Of a stretch of DNA of 64,000 nucleotides, positions 1 to 10,832 are shown in pieces. Below the pieces are notes generated by a model. It saw only the letters and a list, made by a program, of their open reading frames with translations. It was not told the origin of the DNA and made no database searches. The DNA comes from Limnanthes douglasii subsp. nivea. Lineage: Eukaryota; Streptophyta; Magnoliopsida; Brassicales; Limnanthaceae. The position numbers were made by a program, and so were the translations under genes. Within the stretch, counting starts at the first letter, position 1. Every line of letters begins with the position of its first letter. The stretch is from assembly GCA_036936605.1 (NCBI GenBank), contig JAUPFV010000003.1, forward strand, positions 101,813,278 through 101,877,277. Direction: 5' to 3'.

Positions 1-2103
1 ATGTAAAGCCCACGATGGTTCTGTTTGATCGTTGAATAACGACCGGATTTTTTATCTGCTTATAAGAACTTAAAAAGAGTATGTTGGCTGAGCTGCCAGT
101 GTCAATCAAAACTCGTCTGATATCGTTAACCCCAATAGATGCTCCTATCACCACAACATCCTCATGAGGCCCAGCAATTCCATTAGATCATCCTCATCAA
201 AGACTATAAATGGGAAAAGAGTTTCGGACCGGTATGAAGACATGCCCCCTTCCAACTGAGTAGCTAGATTATGAATATGCCTCTTCCTCGATGAAGGAGT
301 GGGTGTTGTCATGGTGTCCCCTCCAAAAATAGTAAGTGACTCAAATAAACTAATGAGTCCGGACACCATTTTGACCTGTTCTGTTATGACCCCCACCTTA
401 TTACGAGTTGGGTCAGGTTCCAAATACTCTGAATCCACATCAAATATTTCATGGATCACCATTTCTCCCGTCGGAGCCGATGTTCCTGCGTTGTTCGTAG
501 GGCCTGTTCGGGAAGCATTGTCAGGCCTGTTCCCACTTATTCTTTTGACGTAAGCACCCAGCTTGCCCCTTTCGATGAGATTTTTCACCTCTTGATTTAA
601 AGTGATGCAGTCCTCGGTGTTATGGCCAATATCATGATGATACTGTAAAAAACAAGTATTACGACTTTCCCTAGAAGATTGAAGTGTTGCTGGCTTTCGG
701 AAATGAACTTCGTATTTAGCCTTGTCATAAATGGTTGCCACATTATCTTATAACTCTGCAAGCCACTCCGGTTGGACCCAAGGACCTCGTTTATTCCTGG
801 ATTGCTGGCTCTGAGCTGGATTTGGGTGGGATTGAATCTGTTTGGCCCTGTTGGACCCCTATCCGGTTTCCTTGGCCTTGTACCCGAACTGATTTTGGTT
901 TGGAGTTGCTCGTGCAGACCTCACCTTTCTGTGTACCCTAGTCTTTTTAGTTTCATCCATGTTGATTTGCTTTCCCACATGGTTTAACAAACCACCCCAG
1001 GTCATGGCCTTCTTCCTTGTCACCGAATCAACTAGATTTCCAGGGTTTAACCCTTGTCTCAGAGAAGCTATTGTTACTTGCTCAAAGCAATCAGCTAACC
1101 CGTTCTTGGTATTTACGAACCGACTTATATAGTCTTTTAATGACTCATTTAGTTCTTGGGCACAATGGATGATAGTATCTTTATTGCCATTAACCGCCTT
1201 ACTCCCACAAACTTCCTTCGGAAGGAAACCCAAAATGTGTCAAAGTTCCTGATACAACCCTGAGGCAAACTGTTCTACCATTTCAGAGCACTTCCCGTAA
1301 AAGATTGGGAGAAGGCCCTACATAGAAGTTTGTCATTGTCATCAAAATTCATCATGAAGTTCTTGAATTTCTCCATATGATTTTCCAGATCTTTACTCCT
1401 ATCATACTCTCCATTTTAGTACTTTCAAAACTCTTGGGGAGGTTTCCGGACAGGATCTTGGCAGACAATGGTGATTGTCTCCAATTCCTGCTACGACTAA
1501 AAACCGTATCTTCATTTGGTGTTGCAAAAATACCTGGTCCATCGTGGAAAGAAAAAGAATCAATCAGCAGTTGATCCACATGCCTGTGACTATGGCTGTG
1601 AGATGACCCTTTGCCCAAATGCCTTTTAAGTCGCTCGTGCTTATCTCTATTTCTTGAATACTTCTTAACTAGATTTTGTTTCTACTTGGACCTCCCCTCA
1701 TCACTGCTTGATGACAATTATTCCTCAAGCTCATTCTCATTCAAAGAGCTACTAGAGGACTCAAAATCTGAGCTTTCCACCGGCTTGGACCGATGAGACT
1801 TCTTGGAACTGACATGGGTCTTTTCCGTACTTAAATGAGTCTTTGCTGATGGATCATTCTCCCTTGGGTTGTCACTATGATGAATGGCAGACACTTTTGA
1901 CTTTTTCTTTAAACCCATCTCTACCTTTTTAATAGCCCTAAACGCCTCTATTTCAGCTCTCAACTTATCTCGTTCCTTGGTGGTGTATTCATTATTTTCC
2001 CCAACCACCTCCACCATAGGAGGTGGAATTACTTACTCGTTTGGATCCATCCGAACAGGTCTTTTTGCTGGTTTTGAATGCTAGATTCAGGCACTTTCTC
2101 ATC
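1..2103 (-). pseudogene. Family B gag-protease remnant (copy B1)
   Basis: Broken frames read leftwards: about 2017-1718 (lysine/serine-rich gag N-terminus), 1618-1352, 1233-859 (gag core) and 741-148 (gag C-terminus). The segment at 741-148 carries a modified knuckle (C-x2-H type, 'QYHHDIGHNTEDC') and ends in a GPHED-like stretch leading to a protease whose DTGSS-type active site is near position 80. The order matches the plus-strand family B copy at 58757-60722 closely enough that they are one family. Each break is a frameshift or stop, so no full gag is made. The window edge cuts the element inside protease. Lineage (Tat-like Ty3/gypsy) is inferred from similarity to family A gag and from the B2 pol. 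Confidence 0.85.
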
Positions 2104-2119
2104 CCATTGTGGTCACCAA
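2104..2119 (-). other. Primer-binding site of family B copy B1
   Basis: On the minus strand the sequence TGGTGACCACAATGGG lies 2 nt inside the end of the 5' LTR (which ends ...CCTCACCA). Position and the leading TGG fit a tRNA primer-binding site. I do not assign the tRNA. Confidence 0.6.
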
Positions 2120-2121
2120 TC

Positions 2122-2484
2122 TGGTGAGGTTTATTTTATATTGAGGGTAATTTTGTAAAGCGTTTTAGAAAGTGTGTAAAGTATTAAATGTTTTGGGTGT
2201 TTAGTAGTGAGCGATATGAGCTGCCTAGTTGTATTAAATGTTCATTACCCTCATTAATAAAAGTGGTTGGGGTATTTATACCCTTAATCATGGACCCATG
2301 GGCTTTCAGGTCAAGTTTAAGGACCTATTTACTTATTAAGTTGATTAGCACATAGCTTAGTCAGAAGATGTTTAGTTGTTTCTTTACTTTTGTCCTGTCT
2401 GGATAGTTCAGTGGCAAGTTTATATCCGAATTGCCCTTGTCTGGGAATCTCAGTAGGTTGTGATTAAGTTATCCGGACTCATCA
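2122..2484 (-). repeat. 5' LTR of family B copy B1
   Basis: The LTR is about 363 bp and on the minus strand begins TGATGAGTCCGG and ends CCTCACCA. A TATA-like stretch (gtataaatacc) lies near 2280. The same sequence recurs, diverged, as a plus-strand solo LTR at 23855-24228, which fixes both ends. The 3' LTR of B1 lies outside the window, so its target duplication cannot be tested. Confidence 0.8.
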
Positions 2485-2799
2485 GAGCCAACAAAACGTA
2501 AATCTTCATATCGATTCCTTTGTCTCCCTTATATGAAATTAATATTTCAATTTTGCAAGGGGGTTCCATTGAAAGCTAGCAATGAATTCAATAAAAAAAC
2601 GTATAAAAGAATATGAATATATAGGCAATTAAGCTTGGTAGGTGACCTGCAGTAGCCTGAAACTGTTAATATAGTTTAATCAGATATAAGATGATTTAAT
2701 TGAATTCTCTTATGTAGCCAATGCTAGCACTTTCAATGTGAGTTATAGCATTAAATACATGGGGAGCTTTTCGCTTATTAAATTCATTTTTTATCTTAC
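2485..2799. other. AT-rich spacer, no gene seen
   Basis: Sequence between the B1 LTR and the recognisable 3' end of the LINE. It may contain the LINE 3' UTR, but I cannot place a poly(A) tail or target duplication. No coding frame is supported. Confidence 0.5.
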
Positions 2800-5293
2800 A
2801 CTTAAGGGTCTATTTAACGAACCAATCAACCATTTTATTTTGGACCATTTTAGTGTAAGAAATAACCATCGATGGAAAGTTTAGACGCATGCAACATTTT
2901 AGAATTTTCTCAAGAGGCTTAGGGTAGTTACAAGTAGATAGAAATTTAACTGGTAATTCGGAATCAGTTTCGATATTAACATTAATTCTCACAGATTTGA
3001 AGACCTTCAAGGATAGCTCTTGCTTCAACCATTGAGGGGGTAAGTTTTTCGTAAATATTTCCAAAACTATAAATAATGTCACAATTTATGTCTCATATGA
3101 TAATACCATCACTGCTTCTCCATTAGTTTGAGAGGAACTGTCAGGGTTGAGTTTGACTCTGTTTGGGAGAGAAGGAATCCAGGATAGATAAATAGGCTAC
3201 ATGTTAGATCTAATGTGGTTGTAGTAACCTAACTCAGAAGCAACATACTTATAAGTAGACCACTGCTTGTTTTTTAGGAGGTTAGCTTGATCGAGACCAG
3301 TAAAAATATAGTTAATAGCAGACAATGCATCTAAGGTATGACCTATAATTTTAGAGTGGTTCCTATACTGCCATATCACCCAGTAGATTATATGAGGCAA
3401 GATAGTAAAAACATGAACATCCTTGGTAGTTTTCCAGAACCAGTATCTCAATATATGAGGAGAAGTCATAAATCTGCCAGTATTGATTTTGAACATAGAA
3501 GAGAAATAGCACCATATTCTCCAAGAGAAATTGCATTCAATGAAGAGGTGATGAGCAGTCTCTACATCGTCAAAGAATTAGAATTTGGAGACCAATATCA
3601 TGTGTTTAATTTGCATATCAGAATCAGTAGGGAGCCAATTGTACAGAAGTCTCTAGGTTAAATAGGAACATTTTTTGGGGGTGATGTTGTCCAGAGTTTA
3701 CCAAAGACGTTGGACTTATTATGATGATTCCTGATGAAGTTCCAAGGGGTTTCAGTATTGTAGATCCCATTTTTAGAAGCCAACCAGTGGAGAGAATAAT
3801 ATATATTTTCTTTTATGCGGACCTTAGCTATATTAATCAAATTATTAAGAGATAGAAAGCCACTTATTTTAAACTTGATCCAACTATTTTGATGCCAATA
3901 ATTGTAGAATTTATCATGGGTATACCAAGTATTATCCAGTATGATCATAAGACTGAATGAGGGGAGAGTTCATAAACCAATTATCAATCCAAAAGTCTAT
4001 ATAATCTCTTCTAATAAGCCACTTAACTTTAGCTTCAGCCACATTCATGATGACAACAAGTCTTATCTAAACCTTGGAACAAATTTTAGTATTATAATTA
4101 GCCTGAAGATGATGAATAGTCTTGTAGTAAATGATGTGGGTATATCTAGACCATAGAGTCTTTTTTTGTATAAATCTCACCCAAAGCTTACACAAAAATA
4201 TGTCATGGATATCCTTCAGCCTTCTAACATTTAAACCTTTTTTCATGAAAGGTTTGCAAACCTTAATCCAGTTGGACCAATGAATTCTAGAAGCATCTTG
4301 AGTAGAGCCCCAAAGAAATTTGTTAAACACTTTCTCGATTCTGTCAATGATGAAATTAGGAAGCTTAAAATTTTAAAACCAGTAGATAGGTATGGTCATC
4401 AATGCATAAATAATAAGAGTAAGTCTTCCCCGATAGGAAAGCTTCTTACCCTCGCAATCAGAGCTTTTTGACCCAATATTGTTAAGCATAATATCATAAC
4501 TCTTTGACCTGTTATTTGTGTTGAGGTTGATGCCAAGATAATTAGTTGGTAGGAAGCCATTATTGAATCCAGTAGTAGCTGAAAGATAAGTGACTCTAGA
4601 ATAAGGGCAGTTGGTAGCATTAATGATTTTAGTTTTCTCTTTATTAATCAATTTACCACAAACATCATGGTAATCATGTAAAAATTTACTAAGCATAGAA
4701 ATAGAAGAATTTAATCCATTAATAAAGATTAATAGGTCATCTGCAAAAGCAAGAGTAAGAATTAAGATAGAGATTTTATTCCTATAATTCATAGTTTTAT
4801 TATTGATAAAGAACATGTTCAATCCTCTCATAAGAACTTCCTCTGCAATTATGAAGAGACTTTGAGACAAAGGGTCTCCTTGTCTTAAGTCACGGTTGGT
4901 ATTCAAATAGCCAACAGCTTGATCATTGATAAGAATTAAGACATGGACATTTCTAATAATCTTGTCGATTAGGGAAACAAAAGCACAGTTAGAGCCAAAA
5001 CATGACAAAAATTTATTAAGAAAGTTGTGGGATGTTCTCTCGAAGGCTTTAACCATGTCCAGTTTGATCAGAATGTTCCCAGCTTTTGTTTTCTTGTTCA
5101 GATCAAAGATAAATTATTTGTTAATAGAATATTTTCTTGTATAGATCTTTCAATAACATAGGCTCTTTGAGTCTTGGATATGATCTTCAGAATGATATTT
5201 TCTAGTTTGTTGTTTTATTAATTTTGGTATAATTATGTTCAAAGAGTGCACATGCTTATAGGCATATAATCCTTCCAATTTGTAGGACTACAT
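2800..5293 (-). mobile_element. LINE (non-LTR retrotransposon), 3' half, decayed
   Basis: Minus-strand fragments follow the order of plant LINE ORF2. The reverse transcriptase part is about 5290-4373, with RQGDPLSQSLF and the catalytic FADDLLIF motif in the 5056-4373 frame. The RT C-terminal region (FLWGS, then a W..W..C.P pattern) is at 4330-4067. The zinc-binding RT-associated domain is at 3948-3197 (W..S..G.Y..., PPK, then a WVIWQYRN-like stretch). The RNase H-like end is at 3082-2810 (ALEIF...IETDSE pattern). Several frameshifts and stops separate them, so it is dead. The 5' half continues at 17147-18653; the copy was split by insertion of element A1 inside the RT domain. Confidence 0.88.
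5289..5293. repeat. Target-site duplication of A1, left copy (TACAT)
   Basis: TACAT directly abuts the left LTR of A1 and is repeated at 17147-17151 directly outside the right LTR. Five bases is the usual Ty3/gypsy duplication length. This proves A1 is a simple insertion in the LINE. Confidence 0.93.
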
Positions 5294-5786
5294 TGAAGAG
5301 TTGAAAGTTAGTCCGCGGGAGATTTTGTTAGATGAGGATTTGTTGATAGGGGATTTTGTGACAGAGGAATACTTAAGAATTAAATCTAGAGAGAGAAAGA
5401 GTTTAAGTAGTAGAGAGAGAAAGTTGTACTATTCATCTCGAAATTCGTGAAGCGTGTGAGGTCCTTTTATAGTACAATTGTGGACCCCACACGCTTTAAT
5501 TCAGGTTAATTACATCTCTTGGTCCCTACTCTAAAATTCTTTCCTATTTTGGCTACATCTCTACAATTAACGCATTTTGGCCCATATACATTTATTTCTA
5601 TGCATTTTGGCCCTTATACATTTATTTCTATGCATTTTGGCCCTTATACATTTATTTCTATGCATTTTGGCCCTTATACATTTATTTCTATGCATTTTGG
5701 CCCTTATACATTTATTTCTATGAATTTTGGCCCTTATACATTTATTTCTATGCATTTTGGCCCTTATACATTTATTCTCCTTATCA
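5294..5786 (-). repeat. A1 3' LTR
   Basis: The LTR is 493 bp, begins (minus strand) TGATAAGGAG and ends AACTCTTCA. It contains about seven copies of a 30-bp repeat, a TATA box on the minus strand at 5465-5471, and CT-rich sequence downstream. It differs from the 5' LTR at three positions I can see: near 5318 (c/a), 5505 (a/g) and 5723 (a/c). Confidence 0.95.
5571..5780. repeat. 30-bp tandem repeat inside the A1 LTR
   Basis: The unit is TGCATTTTGG CCCTTATACA TTTATTTCTA (plus strand), about seven copies, upstream of the LTR TATA box in U3. The same array is at 16931-17140 in the other LTR. The A2/A3 LTRs have only about four more diverged units. Because 30 is divisible by three the array makes fake repetitive ORFs on both strands. 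Confidence 0.95.
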
Positions 5787-5800
5787 GTAGCCCCCCAGTC
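5787..5800 (-). other. Polypurine tract of A1
   Basis: On the minus strand GACTGGGGGGCTAC lies immediately before the 3' LTR start (TGATAAGG). The G-run in this position is the expected plus-strand priming site; A2 and A3 have GACTCGGGGGCTAC at the same place. Confidence 0.7.
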
Positions 5801-5860
5801 TTAGTAAAAAATTGTTTTGCTAAGACTGAATAATTCTTCTAATCGGCCAAAATCTCTTCG

Positions 5861-6025
5861 AGCTCCACAGGTCCCTTAGGCATAAAAGTCGCTTCTTCGA
5901 AAGATTGCCTCTTCGAACTTCATAAGTCCCTCAGGCATAAAAGTCGCTTCTTCGAAAGATTGCCTCTTCGAACTTCATAAGTCCCTCAGGCATAAAAGTC
6001 GCTTCTTCGAAAGATTGTCTCTTCG
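5861..6025. repeat. 55-bp tandem repeat, three units
   Basis: Units at 5861-5915, 5916-5970 and 5971-6025, each holding CTTCTTCGAAAG and CCTCTTCG. The array lies between the 3' LTR and the antisense gene of A1, upstream of that gene's TATA box. I do not see it in A2 or A3, so it arose in the A1 subfamily. Confidence 0.85.
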
Positions 6026-6378
6026 AATATCTACCAAGACCCCTTCGAGTTTCTGCTGTACCAAGTAGCCCCCCAATCCTTGCAACATTTTAAGTAAAAT
6101 GCTCATCGGACAATTGTATACTTAGGCGAAAAATGGTGCTAGGATTGATGATGTCACTGCGCAGATACAAACGTCAGCATGTGTTTGAAGAAACGGTACC
6201 TATTCTTTTGTCAGAAAACCCTTCCGCTTCCCATGACAACCTCTGACACAAGACTCTTCATCTTCTACTTTAGCTAGGCTGTCATATATTACTCACCTAT
6301 AAGGACCATCATGCCCCTAGGCAAACAACACAAAAAATGTCCCCAGGCTCATGTCATCAAAGAAGCCCACTAAGCTTC

Positions 6379-6386
6379 TATAAATA
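6379..6386 (+). promoter_or_regulatory. TATA box of the A1 antisense gene
   Basis: TATAAATA lies 57 bp upstream of the proposed CUG start. It is conserved with its flanks in A2 (45372-45365) and A3 (56634-56627). It sits inside the element, outside the LTR, and points opposite to the LTR promoter. A start about 30 bp downstream would give a leader of about 30 nt. Confidence 0.65.
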
Positions 6387-6442
6387 CCAACCTCTTTCTT
6401 CATTAATGTAACTTCTGTTCAATCATTTCTAGAGAGATAAAG

Positions 6443-9400
6443 CTGGCGCATAAAGCTCGTCGAATTCCTGATTGGCTGTTGATTAGTAAACGGTTCGAGG
6501 AGAGGGTTGCCGCTGGTGAAGACGTAAGGCCTCATCCCCCGCCATTGACTACAACATACTTCGGTCCTTGGCCTCCTTCGAACAATTCGACGGCCATTAT
6601 ACCTCGTGAGGTAACTCGTCAAAGCTTACTCAGCGAAAACAACCCTCCGAAAGAAATGGGGAAAGAGAAGTCTCACAAGCACTCATCAGGTTCGAAGAGG
6701 AAAAAGTCCCATAGAGATAGAAAAAATTCTCACGAGCGAAAACGGGCTAGGGGGGCTTCCCTAACCATTCGAGAACCCACTGTCTCAACTAATGTTGAAG
6801 ACCACCCCCAAAAATCTCCAAGCCCGCGAAGGACTTCGAGGAGTCCTCCTCGGAACTCAGTTAGTCCTCCTCGAAGGCAAAATTTGGAGCACAATGTCGA
6901 AAGTCCTCCTCGAAGGCAAAGGCTAGAACACAACACTGGAAGTCCTCCTCGAAGGCAAAATTTGGAGCACTACACTGAAAGTCCTCCTCGAAGGCAAAAC
7001 TTAGATCAAAGTACTGAAAGCCCTCCTCGAAGACAAGGAACAGAAGTTTCTAGTCTGCCCTCCACACCATCTATGACCATCCATGGTACTCACTTCTCTC
7101 CTTCAAGAACACTTATCACCGAGGAGGATATGCGGATTAGGCATGAAGAAACGTTAGACCCCATAGTTATGAAACCTTTCAACAAGTTCATCGGCCGGAA
7201 AAAACCCATTACTTCCTTGTCAGTCCCTGCAAATGGTGGCACTTCCTCTTCGGCAATATCCGAGGAACAAGCTCACCGGATTGCGCCAAAATCGAAGGGA
7301 GATGTGACTTTGCCCTTGGAGTTAGACAACATCGCCGGAAATAATATTAGAGGCATCGAAAACAAACATATGGTGGCCCTGGCTAATATCAAGTACAAGT
7401 ACTTTTCGGAGGATGAAGAGACAATGCTTAGGGCTCGATGGGGCATTCCTTCTTATATTAATATCAGATTTCCCTCCGAAGGAGAGACGCCATTGTCTGT
7501 TAGGGATCACGAGGTGGTGGTCTATACAGAAATCATGAACTGGGGGCTAAGGTATCCCTTAGACCCCTTCTTTATTGAATACCTTGCCAAAATAGATCTC
7601 TGTCCCTCACAAGTTGGGCCCAACATGTGGTTCACATTGATGGCTTGCATAATGGCCTCAAGGCTTTCAGGCCAAGAGTTTTCGCTGGAACAAATAATCG
7701 GTCTAGCTGGCCTTGCTCGAAACCCGTACTTCCCCTTCTACTCAATGACATTCAACCGAGGGCAAAAGGTGTTAAAGGACCTCTTGGAAGCAGACAAAAA
7801 ATGGAGGCAACAGTTCCTTTTTTTCTCTGGATGTTGGGAGACCGGCTCCCAAGCCACCCCTTCGAATCCACATAAACTCTCCTTGAAATGGACCATGAAA
7901 TGTAAGTGCTCCTCGAAGCGTTATACGCCCTCGAATGTTTAATTTTTCTGTACATTTTTCTAAGTCAATTACCTCTTCGAATCTCATAGTTGCCTCGAAG
8001 AATTGACACCCTTGAAGACACATACGTCTTCGAACAGCATATTTAGTATAACCATTTTTCTCCCTTGTTATTTGCTGCAGCTATGACCGGAGTATCCAAA
8101 CCCTACACCGACTATGTCGAAGGAGCTACCACTGTTTTCACTAACCTTCGCTTGTGGGCAAAAGAACAGTGGGATAATCGTTTTCGCCGTTGCTTCGTCG
8201 ATGAGAACTTGGCCAGAAGTCGACTCTGGAGGCTCAACCCTCTGGATCGTATAAGTATGAGGGGCCTAATGACTCCACCTTCTGAACGAGAAGTGTTAGA
8301 GCGGTGCAGCAAGCAGGACGTAATAATCTATCTACCCAAACGCTCACGTTCGCAAAGTCACCTGGATGAATCTCCAGAAGATGAAGCCACACCGCCTCAA
8401 CCAACAAATCCCAAACCAATCGCAATGACTCAAAAATCAAGCTCTTCGAAGAACATAGGGGCCTCGAACTTCAGTAATCTTCGAACAACCGAAACCCGTC
8501 GAACAGATGAAATCCCTCCAACAAATGCTTCAACAATATCTACTCCTTCACCTGCTGCTACTATCCTTCCACCCAAGAAAGACAACAAGAAAAAGGATTT
8601 GAAGGGAAAGGGCATTCTGCTTGAGCCCATCGAAGAGCAATCTGAAGGAGGAGAAACTCCTGATAACGATGAAGGTACAAACTTCGACAGAGAAGTTCAA
8701 GATGGCGCAGTTGATGCTGAAAACAGGGGTGGCCTATCACCCAAGGAAGCCTCCTACCAAGCTGTGCACTCTCCTCTAACTGAAGCGTCTCAACCAGCCT
8801 CCTTCGAAGGCAGTCCAAGACTGGCTCCTGTCCATGCCCCTCGAACAAATCCCCCTTTATTGGTTCACCCTGATGTGGCCTGTGGCAATTTTTCTGAGTT
8901 CGACTCTGCGGATCTAGGGTCTCCTTCGAGCTCATTCGAGGTCCCTTTAGATGATGAATTTTCAATGAGTCTACGAAGGCTGCTTCATACATCAGTGAAT
9001 CGAGGAAAGAAGATGCGCCATCTTGAGAAGCGCAAGAATCACTACAAGTTCAAAGCATCAGTTGCTGCCGCTAAGCTCGAAGAAGCCAAGAAGGAGCATG
9101 CAGTTATCGAAGGCCAAGCTGATGCCTTGTATGAACGTCTTTCTGCTGCTGAGCACTACATAACAATAATAGAACAGTGTTGCCAAGAAGAGAGGGACTT
9201 GTATAAGAAAAAGACTGACACCCAAGAGCTGTTGATCGCTGAATATAAAGCAGGGCATCGCAAGGCGTGCGATGCATTCGAGCAATGCAGTGAGGGTTTT
9301 AAGAATGTAGTCGAGGAGCGCGACAATTTGAAAAGAAAAATTAGAGGTTTCTCAGTGGAGATCGAAGAGGCAAAGGAAAAAGGTGCAGATGCTTATGCTG

Positions 9401-9603
9401 CCACATGTTCGAAGACGTTACAAGCTCGAGACGCTGCCACTCGAGCTGGCCTATTAACCCAAATATACACTGAGCACCCTGAGTATGAACTGGGTCCCTT
9501 CTGGAAGCTTGTCCCCCCAGAACTTCGTCCACCCCAAATAGTTGTCAGTGAGAGTGAAGACTCAGAAAGTGAAGGGAGTGATAATTCGAAGAACGCCGAT
9601 TAA
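6443..9603 (+). CDS. Antisense ORF of retrotransposon A1 (PF04195-like plus coiled coil), two exons
   Basis: Exons 6443-7901 and 8081-9603 join in frame to about 993 codons. Order: a basic Lys/Ser/Arg-rich stretch (about residues 75-105), SPPRR repeats (141-200), and a globular region (about 290-480) with LPLDPFFIEYL-like and VGPNMW motifs, as in the Pfam 'putative gypsy type transposon' family. Exon 2 adds a short domain (WDNRFRRCF), a Ser/Pro-rich linker, a coiled coil (heptad-like K/E-rich) and an acidic tail. It converges with pol. The first in-frame ATG is at 6656, but the frame is open from 6407. A1/A2 differences at 6482-6655 include many silent third-position changes, so translation seems to start upstream; CTG at 6443 has A at -3 and G at +4. 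Biochemical function is unknown. This copy has no stops. Confidence 0.82.
6863..7033 (+). repeat. 39-bp coding minisatellite (13-residue SPPRR repeat)
   Basis: Four full units plus a partial one start at 6863, 6902, 6941, 6980 and 7019, each encoding SPPRRQ followed by seven variable residues. The unit length keeps the frame. A2/A3 have a differently organised SPPRR/SPRR region, so this segment evolves by repeat turnover. Confidence 0.85.
7902..8080 (+). other. Predicted intron of the A1 antisense gene
   Basis: The donor GTAAGT follows ATGAAAT and the acceptor TTTGCTGCAG precedes CTATGACC. Splicing joins phase 1 to phase 1 and keeps the frame. A2 (43770-43621) and A3 (55032-54883) keep the same donor, acceptor and phase, although their intron is 150 bp instead of 179 bp. 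The unspliced frame stops soon after the donor. Confidence 0.8.
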
Positions 9604-10832
9604 ACGAAAGGGTCGTAGGTAGTTTTTTGTATGGCCTAAAAGGCCTTTGTTCTTTTTTGTAATGGTTAGAAGTTGTTGTGCTTTTTCAACAAGTAATTGG
9701 AAATTTAACTCATCAATGTATTGTTCTTCGAATTTATCATGGCACTAGCCCTTCGAATAATCAACATTTGGACCAATTTATCATTAGGCCTGCGACAGAA
9801 TTTGAAAAATTGACCTGGCCTTCGAAAAATTTGCATTTAGAAAGATTCAACAAAAAAGGCCTTCGAATGTCAACCCGGTGGGTCGTCGAAAAATTGTTAC
9901 TTAGGCAGATTCACCAAATTTTATTTTTATAACTAGGCCTTCGAACTCCAGCTTATGTGGCCTTCGAATGTAGTCCTTCGAAAAATATTTATTTAAACAT
10001 GTTCCAAGTTTTATATTTATAACTAGGCCTTCGAACTCCAGTTTATGTGGCCTTCGAATGTAGCCCTTCGAAAAATAAGTACTGAAACATACGTACCAAG
10101 TTTTACACTTGTCATTAATCCTTCGAATTCCAACGTTCGTGGCCTTCGGACAATTTGTAGGGTCTCCGAGGAAAAGAAATTTAGACCTATAATGAAAAAC
10201 ATAATGTGATCTTGAAAATAGTTTGAAAGTCCCTAAATCATCGTGGCACACCGTCATGTGACCCGAAGAATAGTTTGAAAATCCCAAATCATCGAGGCAC
10301 ATCGTCATGCGACCCGAAGAATAGTTTGAAAGTCCCAAATCATCGTGGCATATCTTAATGTTAATTTGGTTCAGGAAATAGGTCAAAGGACAATGATTCG
10401 AGACACATATTAATGCAACTCAAAAAATAATGTGAGGGATAATAATTCGAGGCACATGTTAATGTGACCCAAAAAATAGTGCGAGGGACAACAATTCGAG
10501 GCACATGTTAATGTGACTCAAAAAATAGTGCGAGGGACAACAATTCGAGGCACATGTTAATGTGACTCAAAAAATAATGCGAGGGACAACAATTCGAGGC
10601 ACATGTTAATGTGACTCAAAAAATAATGCGAGGGACAACAATTCGAGGCACATGTTAATGTGACCCAAAAAATAGTTAAAGGCAAAGAAACGTCGTATTA
10701 ATGGGATCACTGAAACACCTCATTAAAACCTTCCTGTGCCTAGCAGGGTAGGAAAGAGTGTGTCCTCACCAAAAGTTTTCTCGAAGTGTACAAAGAAAAT
10801 AAAAAGAAATACAATATTCTATCTGAGCTCTG
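9604..10832 (-). repeat. A1 3' region between pol and antisense gene, tandem repeats
   Basis: Non-coding sequence where the two convergent genes end. It contains an approximately 90-bp duplication (9931 and 10021 blocks), about three units near 51 bp at 10205-10375, and about five units of a 49-bp repeat at 10400-10670 (GAGGGACAACAATTCGAGGC core). TTCGAA occurs about a dozen times in 9725-10140. Plant Tat elements are known for hypervariable, satellite-forming 3' regions, and this fits. Confidence 0.85.

Noticed and set aside
5519..5833. Repetitive open frames (HFGPYTFISM and the opposite-strand HRNKCIRAKM)
   Set aside because: Products of the 30-bp LTR repeat, which is divisible by three; they cross the LTR boundary and have no coding bias.
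9604..10832. An env-like gene after pol in family A
   Set aside because: The sense strand between pol and the 3' LTR has no long frame; the coding capacity there is on the antisense strand and resembles PF04195, not an envelope.
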